Positions 6,390 to 13,928 of a stretch of DNA of 14,061 nucleotides are shown one piece after another; the stretch's first letter is position 1; each line of letters begins with the position of its first letter. The position numbers and the translations under genes are program-made. The DNA lies in NCBI GenBank assembly GCA_031255495.1, contig JAIRSK010000015.1:1-14061 (forward strand), given 5' to 3'. The notes under the pieces were generated by a model, which saw nothing but the letters and a program-made list of their open reading frames with translations, ran no database searches and had not been told where the DNA came from. The DNA is from Endomicrobiellum devescovinae (GTDB taxonomy: Bacteria; Elusimicrobiota; Endomicrobiia; Endomicrobiales; Endomicrobiaceae).

Positions 6390-6463
6390 GCCCTGATAGC
6401 TCAACTGGATAGAGCAGATCCGTCCTAAGGATAAGGTTGGAGGTTCAACTCCTCTTCAGGGCG
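6390..6463 (+). tRNA. trnR: tRNA-Arg (CCT)
   Basis: The 74-base cloverleaf has acceptor GCCCTGA/TCAGGGC, D arm GCTC/GAGC, anticodon loop GTCCTAA (anticodon CCT, reading AGG), T arm GGAGG-TTCAACT-CCTCT and discriminator G. The anticodon stem GATCC/GGATA has a G27-A43 mismatch. CCA is not encoded. It lies between apt and glgP. Confidence 0.95.
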
Positions 6464-6540
6464 AACTTTGAAATTATTTTATATAATTTTAAAAAAGATA
6501 AGTGCATATTTTTAATAAGGAAATGCGTACAGTTTCCAAT

Positions 6541-6555
6541 ATACAAACTTTGTAT
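6541..6555 (+). repeat. 15-base palindrome before the glgP ribosome binding site
   Basis: ATACAAA-C-TTTGTAT is a perfect 7-bp inverted repeat with a one-base centre, ending one base before the purine-rich AAAGGAG of glgP. Such a site could be an operator, but an AT-rich palindrome of this size can occur by chance. Confidence 0.3.
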
Positions 6556-6568
6556 TAAAGGAGCTAGT

Positions 6569-9160
6569 ATGGATTTGGATTTATTTAATGAAAAGCAAGA
6601 AACTTATACTGCTGAGAATGTAAAAACTTTTGTAGGCATACCTAACCTTCCTGATAATTTAAATCCCTTAATTGCAATTGCCGATAATATGTGGTGGTGC
6701 TGGAATAGCGACGCGTTTGAGTTGTTTAGAAGAATGGATATGGATATGTGGGAAAAAACATATCATAATCCGAAAGCCATGATTGAGGCTTTAAGCCAAG
6801 AAAGGCTCATAGAACTTTCTCAAGACGACAGTTTCATTTCCCACGCAGAGAGAGTAAAAAATGCTCTGGATAGGTATCTTGGAATGAACACATGGTATGC
6901 GCAAAACTGTTCTGATTATGCCAATCTCAAATTTGCATATTTCTCTACTGAATTTGCTGTACACGAAAGTATTCCTATTTATTCCGGAGGACTTGGCGTT
7001 TTATCTGGAGACCACTTAAAATCTGCAAGTGACATGGGTCTTCCTCTTGTAGGAGTCGGTCTTTTATACAGATATGGATACTTCAGACAGCGTTTAAGTT
7101 TTGACGGTTTACAACAGGAAGAATATGTTGAAAATAATTTTTTTCATATGCCTCTTGAGCTTGTAAAAAATGAAGACGGAAGCGAACTTATAATTGATAT
7201 TGATGTTCCAAACCAAAAAATTTATGCAAGAGCGTGGAAAATTAAAGTAGGCAGAATTCCTCTTTATCTTTTAGATACGAATATAGACAAAAATTCAAAA
7301 GACGCAAAAACTATTACTGGGCAATTGTATGGTGGCGATAGAGACATGCGCATTCGGCAAGAAATAGTTTTGGGCATTGGCGGGGCAAAGCTTCTTAAAG
7401 CTTTAAAAATAGACCCTGACGTTATACATATAAACGAAGGTCATTCAGCTTTTTTATTGTTGGAAAAAATCCGATATTATATGGACAATGGTCTTTCTTT
7501 TGACGCAGCGTTTCAAATAGTAAAAAGTAACTGTGTATTTACTACCCACACTCCTGTTCCAGCTGGTAACGAAATTTTTTCAAGCGATTTGTTTCTAAAA
7601 TATTTTGAGAGTTTATGCCAAAAATTTGGCATATCAAATGAGCAGCTTTTGAAGCTGGGAGAATTTCCTTTTAATCAAAAAGATTTCTCAATGACCATAC
7701 TTGCTTTGAAAACTTCAAATAAAGCAAACGGTGTCAGCAGACTGCACGCTACCGTTGCTAGAGATATGTGGCAAGGTATATGGACTAATTTGCCAAGAAA
7801 AGAAGTTCCTATAACACACATAACAAACGGTGTTCATACAAATACTTGGATTTCAAATGAAATTTCAGATTTGTTTGACAGATATTTGGGAGATTGTTGG
7901 AGAGATGATCCTGCAGACCACACAATTTGGAATAGAGTAACCCAAATACCAGACGCAGAGATATGGAGAGGACATGAAAGAAGAAGAGAACGACTCGTTA
8001 CGTTTGCAAGGTCTAGGCTTCGCCGTCAGCTTGAAAGGAACGGCGCAACTAGAAAAATAATAAATCTTGCCGATGAGGTTTTAGATCCGGAAGCGTTGAC
8101 AATAGGTTTTGCAAGGAGATTTGCTTCTTACAAAAGAGGCAATTTAATATTTAAAGATTTAGACAGAATAAAAAAAATTCTTACTAATAAAGATTTCCCC
8201 GTTCAAATAATAATGGCTGGCAAAGCTCACCCACAGGATAATATAGGCAAGGCTATTATTCAGAATATAATTTCTCTGTCAAAAGATCCAGATTTGCAAA
8301 GGAAGGTGGTATTTTTGGAAGAGTATGATGTGAACGTCGCACATTACCTTGTTCAAGGAGCAGATATTTGGCTTAACAATCCTCTAAGACCTGAAGAAGC
8401 TTCTGGTACAAGTGGAATGAAAGCAGCTGTAAACGGAGTGTTAAATTTTAGCGTTCTTGACGGCTGGTGGTGCGAAGGTTACAATGGAAGTAACGGCTGG
8501 ACTATAGGCTCAATAAAACGCTATCCCGATAGAGAATATCAGGATTTAGTTGAAAGTAGGGATATTTATGAAATATTGGAAAATGAAATCATACCCTTAT
8601 TTTTTACAAGAGGACAAGATTCTATACCAAGAGGTTGGACGCAGAAAATGAAATTTTCAATGCAGGCTTTAGGTCCGGTATTTAATACTAACAGAATGAT
8701 AGAAGAATATACAAAAAAGTTTTATATTCCTACTGCATTAGAATATGCCAAATACAAAAAAGATAATTGCGAGCCAGCTAAGAAAAAAAGCGAATGGATT
8801 AAAAGTATTTACTCCAATTGGGATGCTGTAAAGTTTATTTCAACGAGCGATAATATTTCAAACGAGATGAAAATTTCAAACGAAATAACCGTACAAGCGA
8901 AGGTTTATTTAGGCTACATTTCACCAAATGATGTGAACGTTCAAATTTACAGCGGATATGTTAACGACGGGCAATCTGTAAGCGAAGCGAGCATAGGTAT
9001 AATGAATCTTGTTTCAAAAGATAATGATAATTATGTTTTTGAAGGAAAACTTCTGATTGACAAAGTTGGCAAATGCGGATATACTTTACGTGTTTTGCCT
9101 CAGTATGAGGGAGAAGTTCAGGTAGTACCGGGTCTAATAAAGTGGATACAGAGGATTTGA
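6569..9160 (+). CDS. glgP: Alpha-glucan (glycogen/maltodextrin) phosphorylase
   Basis: An 863-residue GT35 phosphorylase that releases glucose-1-phosphate from glycogen or maltodextrins with phosphate and PLP. It is of the bacterial type that starts with a short extra domain (NLNPLIAIADNMWWCWN, about 30-46) and lacks the animal-type regulatory N-terminus. Conserved blocks follow in order: YFSTEFAVHESIPIYSGGLG, THTPVPAGNE, HITNGVHTNTW, FARRFASYKR, MAGKAHPQD, and EEASGTSGMKAA, with K618 as the PLP lysine. A C-terminal beta-rich segment of about 110 residues (from roughly 750) completes it. The frame is open from inside tRNA-Arg, but the start is set at 6569 by AAAGGAG five bases upstream. The HAD phosphatase follows after four bases. 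It implies that the cell stores or receives alpha-glucan. Confidence 0.95.
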   Translation: MDLDLFNEKQETYTAENVKTFVGIPNLPDNLNPLIAIADNMWWCWNSDAFELFRRMDMDMWEKTYHNPKAMIEALSQERLIELSQDDSFISHAERVKNALDRYLGMNTWYAQNCSDYANLKFAYFSTEFAVHESIPIYSGGLGVLSGDHLKSASDMGLPLVGVGLLYRYGYFRQRLSFDGLQQEEYVENNFFHMPLELVKNEDGSELIIDIDVPNQKIYARAWKIKVGRIPLYLLDTNIDKNSKDAKTITGQLYGGDRDMRIRQEIVLGIGGAKLLKALKIDPDVIHINEGHSAFLLLEKIRYYMDNGLSFDAAFQIVKSNCVFTTHTPVPAGNEIFSSDLFLKYFESLCQKFGISNEQLLKLGEFPFNQKDFSMTILALKTSNKANGVSRLHATVARDMWQGIWTNLPRKEVPITHITNGVHTNTWISNEISDLFDRYLGDCWRDDPADHTIWNRVTQIPDAEIWRGHERRRERLVTFARSRLRRQLERNGATRKIINLADEVLDPEALTIGFARRFASYKRGNLIFKDLDRIKKILTNKDFPVQIIMAGKAHPQDNIGKAIIQNIISLSKDPDLQRKVVFLEEYDVNVAHYLVQGADIWLNNPLRPEEASGTSGMKAAVNGVLNFSVLDGWWCEGYNGSNGWTIGSIKRYPDREYQDLVESRDIYEILENEIIPLFFTRGQDSIPRGWTQKMKFSMQALGPVFNTNRMIEEYTKKFYIPTALEYAKYKKDNCEPAKKKSEWIKSIYSNWDAVKFISTSDNISNEMKISNEITVQAKVYLGYISPNDVNVQIYSGYVNDGQSVSEASIGIMNLVSKDNDNYVFEGKLLIDKVGKCGYTLRVLPQYEGEVQVVPGLIKWIQRI

Positions 9161-9164
9161 AGTT

Positions 9165-9803
9165 ATGGGTTTTGATTTTTTAATTTATGATTTAGACGGA
9201 ACGCTTGTAGATTCTTTAGGTGATATTGCTTCTTCAGTTAATTCGGTAAGGGAAGATAACGGGCTTGAGCATTTGTCTTTAAAACAGATACGTTCTTATT
9301 TAGGAAGCGGAATAAATGCTCTTATATCAAAAGCTATTCCTGATAAGTGCGAAAAATTTAAACAAAATGTTGACGGCTTTAAGTCTTATTATAAACGGCG
9401 AATACTTGATACTACCATTATGTTTAGTGGTGTCAAAGAAATGTTGGAATCTTTAAAAGATAAAAAGAAAGCGATTCTGACTAATAAAAATGAAGGTTAC
9501 GCAAAAGAAATTGTGGAAAAGCTTGAAATTGCTGATTATTTTGTTGAAGTTTGGGGCGGTGACACTTTAGATGTAAGAAAGCCTGATCCAAAAACAATTC
9601 TTGAATTGGTAAAAACCACAAAATCTAAACTTTCAAAAACAGTTATGATTGGCGACAGTACAAATGATTTTTTAGTGGCAAAAGCCGCAGGCGTACAGAT
9701 TATAGCCGTTGCTTATGGTTATTGTGATTTAGACCAAATAAAAGCGTACAGACCTGATTACATAGTAAAAACACCGCAAGAGATAGCAAATATTGTTTTA
9801 TAA
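9165..9803 (+). CDS. gph: HAD-family phosphatase (phosphoglycolate phosphatase-like)
   Basis: A 212-residue haloacid-dehalogenase-fold phosphatase with a helical cap. Motif I is DLDGT with nucleophile D9 and acid/base D11; motif II is LTN with T106; motif III is K139 in RKPDP; motif IV is GDSTND with D164 and D168. This pattern is that of Gph/PGP enzymes, which remove phosphate from 2-phosphoglycolate, but the cap that sets specificity cannot be read reliably, and the position four bases after glgP would also fit a sugar-phosphate substrate. GAGG lies ten bases upstream, within the end of glgP. The gene is the last before the terminator hairpin. Confidence 0.85.
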   Translation: MGFDFLIYDLDGTLVDSLGDIASSVNSVREDNGLEHLSLKQIRSYLGSGINALISKAIPDKCEKFKQNVDGFKSYYKRRILDTTIMFSGVKEMLESLKDKKKAILTNKNEGYAKEIVEKLEIADYFVEVWGGDTLDVRKPDPKTILELVKTTKSKLSKTVMIGDSTNDFLVAKAAGVQIIAVAYGYCDLDQIKAYRPDYIVKTPQEIANIVL

Positions 9804-9804
9804 A

Positions 9805-9847
9805 GACAAAAAGACTAGGTTTTTAAAATCAGCCTAGTCTTTTTGTC
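9805..9847. terminator. Bidirectional intrinsic terminator
   Basis: A perfect 15-bp inverted repeat (arms 9805-9819 and 9833-9847, 13-base loop). The core GACTAGG/CCTAGTC is followed by TTTTTGTC on either strand, because the A run of one arm is the T run of the other. It begins one base after the gph stop and lies 12 bases beyond the stop of the convergent hypothetical gene, so it can end both operons. Confidence 0.88.
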
Positions 9848-9859
9848 AACTTGAAAACT

Positions 9860-10276
9860 TTATTTCTTTTCAGCTTTCTTCTTATCAAAGTGAGCTTTCT
9901 TTTCGTGTATTTTCTTACGTCCTTCGTCGCTTGTTACAAAATTTACCTTGCTATCTATAGCTTTATCTTTATCAGCTTCATACTCGCTTATTTTGGCTTG
10001 CAGCTTAGAAATTTTTTCTTTTTTCATAGCTATTTTTTTGTCTAAGAAATCCGCAACAATTTTTCTTATGTCCTTCTTTATAGCGTCTTTCTTGTTGTCT
10101 GCAGCTTTTTCGTACTTGGTTAAGAAGTCATCTAGTTTAGTAATGAATTTATACTTAGCCTCTTTAAACTCTTTTACCTTTGGATCTTTGTCATGGTGAT
10201 CAGCAATAGACACTGCTGGGACAAAATAAGAAAAAAAGAAAACGCTACATAGTACTAACGTCACTTTCTTTAACAT
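9860..10276 (-). CDS. Secreted lysine-rich coiled-coil protein of unknown function
   Basis: I do not recognise this 138-residue protein. It begins with a clear signal peptide: two lysines, a hydrophobic core (about 5-20) and a likely signal peptidase I site after VSIA (residue 25). There is no lipobox cysteine at the cleavage site. The mature part is almost entirely helical, rich in Lys, Asp and Glu, with coiled-coil spacing from about 35 to 105, and ends in a highly basic stretch. It should lie in the periplasm or outside the cell. It is real: AAGGAGG (10288-10282) sits five bases before the ATG, and the terminator lies just past its stop. It is 41 bases downstream of the dCMP deaminase gene, with no clear promoter of its own. 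Confidence 0.85.
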   Translation of the reverse strand: MLKKVTLVLCSVFFFSYFVPAVSIADHHDKDPKVKEFKEAKYKFITKLDDFLTKYEKAADNKKDAIKKDIRKIVADFLDKKIAMKKEKISKLQAKISEYEADKDKAIDSKVNFVTSDEGRKKIHEKKAHFDKKKAEKK

Positions 10277-10317
10277 AAAAACCTCCTTCGGTTATTTCAA
10301 ACTCTTCTAATACGCAC

Positions 10318-10818
10318 TTATAGAAGTTGCGCTATAGAGAGATTGTTTAAATGCAAAGTAGAAAATTCTACTCCTGCTTCCGAGAAAAGTTCCTTAAAAG
10401 TAGTATCGGGATATTCTATGTCTGCGACAACTTTTTTTATTCCAGCATTTACTATCATTTTTGCGCATAGCACACAGGGAGAATGGGTACAGTAAAGGGT
10501 TGATCCTTTAATATTGATTCCATGATACCCACCTTGAATAATTGCATTTTGTTCGGCGTGTATAGCTCTGCATATTTCATGCCTTTGACCTGACGGTATG
10601 TTCATGGCGTTTCTTAAACAGCCTAGAGACAAACAATCTTTTGTTCCTGAAGCTGCACCGTTATAACCTGTAGTAAAAATTCTCTTATCTCTTACAATAA
10701 CAGCTCCGACATGATGACGTTCGCAGGTAGATCTTTCCGCAACAAGCCATGCCAGTTTCATAAAATATTCGTCCCACGAAGGACGCTTATTTATAGTAGC
10801 GTTCTTTTCAGTTGTCAT
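10318..10818 (-). CDS. dCMP deaminase (ComEB-like)
   Basis: A 166-residue zinc-dependent deaminase converting dCMP to dUMP, the substrate of thymidylate synthase. Active site: H87-A-E89 and P-C115-x2-C118. The blocks CERHHVGAVIV (32-42), TGYNGAASG (50-58) and the Cys pair C62/C67 are characteristic of the dCMP deaminase/ComEB branch rather than cytidine or riboflavin deaminases. The start is the ATG at 10818; no other in-frame Met occurs before Met20, and W15-D16-E-Y-F is conserved in the family, so the early start is right. There is no Shine-Dalgarno, and the promoter places transcription at or next to the ATG (see the promoter entry). Divergent from glyQ; probably cotranscribed with the secreted protein gene downstream. 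Confidence 0.93.
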   Translation of the reverse strand: MTTEKNATINKRPSWDEYFMKLAWLVAERSTCERHHVGAVIVRDKRIFTTGYNGAASGTKDCLSLGCLRNAMNIPSGQRHEICRAIHAEQNAIIQGGYHGINIKGSTLYCTHSPCVLCAKMIVNAGIKKVVADIEYPDTTFKELFSEAGVEFSTLHLNNLSIAQLL

Positions 10819-10824
10819 TAGGCA

Positions 10825-10853
10825 ATTTAACTAAAAAATCTGTATTGTGTCAA
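10825..10853 (-). promoter_or_regulatory. Promoter of the dCMP deaminase gene (predicts leaderless mRNA)
   Basis: On the minus strand a perfect TTGACA (10853-10848), a 17-base spacer and TTAAAT (10830-10825). Only six bases lie between the -10 box and the ATG at 10818, so transcription should start at or within a base or two of the start codon. Confidence 0.7.
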
Positions 10854-10874
10854 CATGCTTTTTTTTGTTAAAAT
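10845..10874 (+). promoter_or_regulatory. Possible promoter for glyQ-glyS
   Basis: TTGTGT (10845-10850) and TAAAAT (10869-10874) are 18 bases apart on the plus strand, overlapping the divergent promoter of the dCMP deaminase gene. A start near 10881 would give a leader of about 34 bases. The -35 box is weak. No T-box or riboswitch could fit in a leader this short. Confidence 0.35.
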
Positions 10875-10914
10875 ATTCTTCTGGGTTAGACTTGTGCGGT
10901 AATCGGGAGATCGT

Positions 10915-11787
10915 ATGAATTTTCAAGAAATTATTATGACTTTACAGAAGTTTTGGGCAAAGCAGGGCTGCCTTGTATGGCAGCCTTACGATTTAGAAAA
11001 AGGTGCAGGTACTTTTAACCCTGCTACTTTTTTACGGGCTTTGGGTTCTAAGCCATGGAGCGCTGCTTATGTTGAGCCTTCCAGAAGACCTACTGACGGC
11101 AGGTATGGCGAAAATCCTAATAGGCTTCAACATTATTATCAATTTCAGGTGATTATGAAGCCAGCTCCAAAAAATATACAGCAAATTTACTTGGAAAGTT
11201 TAAAAGCAATAGGTTTAGATCCCAAAAAACACGATATAAGATTTGTTGAAGACGATTGGGAATCTCCGACACTTGGTGCTTGGGGACTTGGTTGGGAAGT
11301 TTGGATTGATGGTATGGAAGCAACTCAGTTTACTTATTTTCAACAGGTTGGAGGAATATCTCTAAATCCTATTTCGGTTGAAATTACATATGGGACTGAA
11401 CGCCTTGCTATGTATGTTCAAAAGAAAAATAACGTATATGAGTTGCAATGGAACGATACTGTAACTTATGGCGATATTCATCTTGAAGATGAAAAACAAT
11501 GGTCTGCTTATAATTTTGAAAAAGCTAATGTTGATATGTTGAAGAAACATTTTACCGACTGGGAGAATGAAGCAAAAAATCTTATTCAAAATGAACTTCC
11601 TCTTCCAGCATACGATGCTGCTATGAAATGTTCACACTTGTTCAATTTGCTTGATGCTAGAGGGGCAATTTCAGTCTCTGAAAGAGTCGGTTATATTCTT
11701 AGAGTTAGGACTATGGCAAAATCTGTTGCTGAAAAATATTTAACAATGGCTGATGGCTTTAATTTAGACGTTGTTGCAAATAAATAA
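10915..11787 (+). CDS. glyQ: Glycyl-tRNA synthetase alpha subunit
   Basis: The 290-residue catalytic subunit of the tetrameric (alpha2beta2) bacterial glycyl-tRNA synthetase, which charges tRNA-Gly. It opens with the conserved FWAKQGCLVWQPYDLEKGAG (13-32), carries class II motif 2 around SRRPTDGRYGENPNRLQHYY (56-75) and motif 3 GTERLAM (160-166, R163). Length is close to that of E. coli GlyQ (303). GGAG (10906-10909) sits five bases before the ATG. glyS follows after 29 bases, with its ribosome binding site in the gap, so the two subunits should be made together. Confidence 0.97.
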   Translation: MNFQEIIMTLQKFWAKQGCLVWQPYDLEKGAGTFNPATFLRALGSKPWSAAYVEPSRRPTDGRYGENPNRLQHYYQFQVIMKPAPKNIQQIYLESLKAIGLDPKKHDIRFVEDDWESPTLGAWGLGWEVWIDGMEATQFTYFQQVGGISLNPISVEITYGTERLAMYVQKKNNVYELQWNDTVTYGDIHLEDEKQWSAYNFEKANVDMLKKHFTDWENEAKNLIQNELPLPAYDAAMKCSHLFNLLDARGAISVSERVGYILRVRTMAKSVAEKYLTMADGFNLDVVANK

Positions 11788-11816
11788 AATTCGTTACAAA
11801 ACTCATGGAGCAAAGA

Positions 11817-13928
11817 ATGTCTAATGATAATGAAAGAATAGCTTTACTTGAAATAGGAACGGAAGAAATTCCTACGTCGTATATTGAACCTGCTTTAAAG
11901 CAAATTGAACAAACCACTTTAAAAGAATTTGTAAATTTAAATATAAAACATGGCTCAATAAAAACTTTTGCCACGCCAAGAAGACTTACGTTGATTGTTG
12001 AAAATTTATCTATCAAAAGCGAAGATAAGAGTGAAGAAATTTTGGGACCTTCATGGAAAGCTGCAAAAGATATAAATGGGCAGTGGACTCAAGCGGCTAA
12101 AGGTTTTGCTACAAAAAATGGAACTATGCCTGACAAGCTGAATAAAAAGATTACGGAAAAAGGCGAGTACCTTTCTTTTACAAAAAAGACAAAAGGCGAA
12201 AAAACGGAAACCCTCTTAACCGTTATTTTTCCAAAGATAATAAGCAGCATATCTTTTCCTAAAGCTATGGTATGGGAGGAAAGCGAGTTTAAGTTTGCAA
12301 GACCTATAAGGAACATAATAGCGCTTTTTGGTAAGAAAGTAATTAAATTTAAAATAGCTGATGTTAATTCTTCCAATTGGACGATAGGTCTTCATACTTA
12401 TGACAGATCAAAAATAAAAATAGATTCTCCTGAAAATTATATGACGGTGTTAAAGAATAAATCAGTTTTAGTTGACCAAAATGAAAGATGCGAAGAAATG
12501 AAAAAGTCTATAGAGTTTGTAGTCAAAAGCGTTGGGACTGTTGTTGCCGACGAGGCTTTAGTTGACGAAGTAAATTATTTGGTTGAATACCCATCGGCAG
12601 TTCTTTGCGATTTTGATAAAAAGTATTTAGATTTGCCTTTAGAAGTTTTTACAGTATGCATGAAAAAAAGTCAAAAGTGTTTTGCGGTCAATGATAAGAG
12701 TGGGAAATTTTTAAATTGTTTTGTAGGCGTTAAAAATGGAGTTTCTAAATATTTGGATATAGCTAAGGAAGGATATGAAAGGGTTGTTGCTGCAAGGCTT
12801 GCTGACGCTGAATTTTTTTATAAGAACGATTTGAAAAGCGATCTTAACGCTAATATTGAAAAGCTTAAAGGCGTTGTTTTTCATAAAGAAATAGGAACTA
12901 TTTATGAAAAAATTGAAAGGGTAAAAAAGATCGCACTTCTTTTCAATAAAGAATTTAGCATGCAAGTAGATGAAAAATCTCTTGAAAGAGCTGTGATGCT
13001 TTCAAAAGCCGATCTAGTAAGCGAAATGGTATTTGAATATCCCGAACTTCAGGGTGTTATGGGCAAAATTTACGCTTTGAAATCAGGAGTGGATACTGAT
13101 GTTGCAGAATCTGTTGAGCAACATTATTTGCCTTTAAGTGCGTCGGGAAAACTTCCTTCAAATAAATTGGCTTCTTTAATATCTTTAGCTGATAAAATAG
13201 ATACTTTAGCTGCGAACTTTTCAATTGGACTTGAACCTTCTGGCTCTGCAGACCCTTACGGTCTTAGAAGAGCGGGTATAGGATTTATAAGGATTGCGAC
13301 GGAAATTCTTCCTAATAAAGAATTAAGCTCTGCAATTGAAAAGGTATTTGAGTTTTTGCCCGAAAATATAAAAAATAATCCAAAATCTAAAATGGCTTAT
13401 GAGAAGCTTATTAATTTTTTACGCCAAAGAATTGAAGGTATTCTTGAATCTGAAGGCTATAGCTTTGATGAGGTTAAATCTGTAGTCAGCATTTTAGGCA
13501 GTAACAAATTTAAAGATTTGGGTTCTTTTCTTCCAAAGCTCGCAGCTTTAAAGAATGCAAGGCAGAAAGGTGACTTTTCGTCTATTTCTGCTGTTTTTAA
13601 GAGAATAAACAATATTTTAAGTCAGGCAAGAAAGCAAAATATTGATGTTTTGGCTATTATAAATGAAAGTTTATTAGTAGAAGGTGCAGAAAAAAATCTA
13701 TTTGACTGCATTAAAAAGACAAAAGCAGAAGTTGTTGAATATATTTCTCAAAATAAATATGCAGAAGTTTTTGATAAGGTTTTAGAAATAAAACCTAGTA
13801 TTGACGGATTTTTTGAAAAAGTTATGGTAATGGCAGAGGATGCTAAAATAAAATCAAACAGAATATCTTTGTTAAATTATACAAAGGGTATATTTGCAGA
13901 ATTTTTAGATTTTTCCGCTTTGCAGTAA
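11817..13928 (+). CDS. glyS: Glycyl-tRNA synthetase beta subunit
   Basis: The 704-codon gene encodes the tRNA-binding beta subunit (703 residues). It begins LLEIGTEEIP (10-19), as beta subunits do, followed by TFATPRRL, FARPIRN, the conserved KADLVSEMVFEYPELQGVMG (about 397-416) in the HD-like domain, SADPYGLRRAG (477-487), and a C-terminal DALR-type anticodon-binding helical domain (about 590-700). An ATG four codons further up (11805) is in frame, but GGAG at 11807-11810 overlaps it and lies six bases before the ATG at 11817, so the latter is the likely start. Complete, with no frameshift. Confidence 0.96.
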   Translation: MSNDNERIALLEIGTEEIPTSYIEPALKQIEQTTLKEFVNLNIKHGSIKTFATPRRLTLIVENLSIKSEDKSEEILGPSWKAAKDINGQWTQAAKGFATKNGTMPDKLNKKITEKGEYLSFTKKTKGEKTETLLTVIFPKIISSISFPKAMVWEESEFKFARPIRNIIALFGKKVIKFKIADVNSSNWTIGLHTYDRSKIKIDSPENYMTVLKNKSVLVDQNERCEEMKKSIEFVVKSVGTVVADEALVDEVNYLVEYPSAVLCDFDKKYLDLPLEVFTVCMKKSQKCFAVNDKSGKFLNCFVGVKNGVSKYLDIAKEGYERVVAARLADAEFFYKNDLKSDLNANIEKLKGVVFHKEIGTIYEKIERVKKIALLFNKEFSMQVDEKSLERAVMLSKADLVSEMVFEYPELQGVMGKIYALKSGVDTDVAESVEQHYLPLSASGKLPSNKLASLISLADKIDTLAANFSIGLEPSGSADPYGLRRAGIGFIRIATEILPNKELSSAIEKVFEFLPENIKNNPKSKMAYEKLINFLRQRIEGILESEGYSFDEVKSVVSILGSNKFKDLGSFLPKLAALKNARQKGDFSSISAVFKRINNILSQARKQNIDVLAIINESLLVEGAEKNLFDCIKKTKAEVVEYISQNKYAEVFDKVLEIKPSIDGFFEKVMVMAEDAKIKSNRISLLNYTKGIFAEFLDFSALQ

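Noticed and set aside
6437..6568. Upstream extension of the glgP frame
   Set aside because: It starts inside tRNA-Arg and has no family similarity; AAAGGAG marks the ATG at 6569.
9948..10199. Plus-strand open frame rich in Ser, Leu and Phe opposite the lysine-rich gene
   Set aside because: This is the complement of the Lys/Asp/Glu-rich codons of the minus-strand gene, which has the signal peptide and strong ribosome binding site.
10304..10326. Hairpin between the dCMP deaminase and secreted protein genes (CTTCTA/TAGAAG)
   Set aside because: Only six weak pairs with an 11-base loop and no T run on the minus strand; not a credible terminator.
10819..10914. T-box or glycine riboswitch in front of glyQ
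   Set aside because: The whole gap to the divergent gene is 96 bases and the likely leader about 34, too short for either, and no specifier or T-box sequence is seen.
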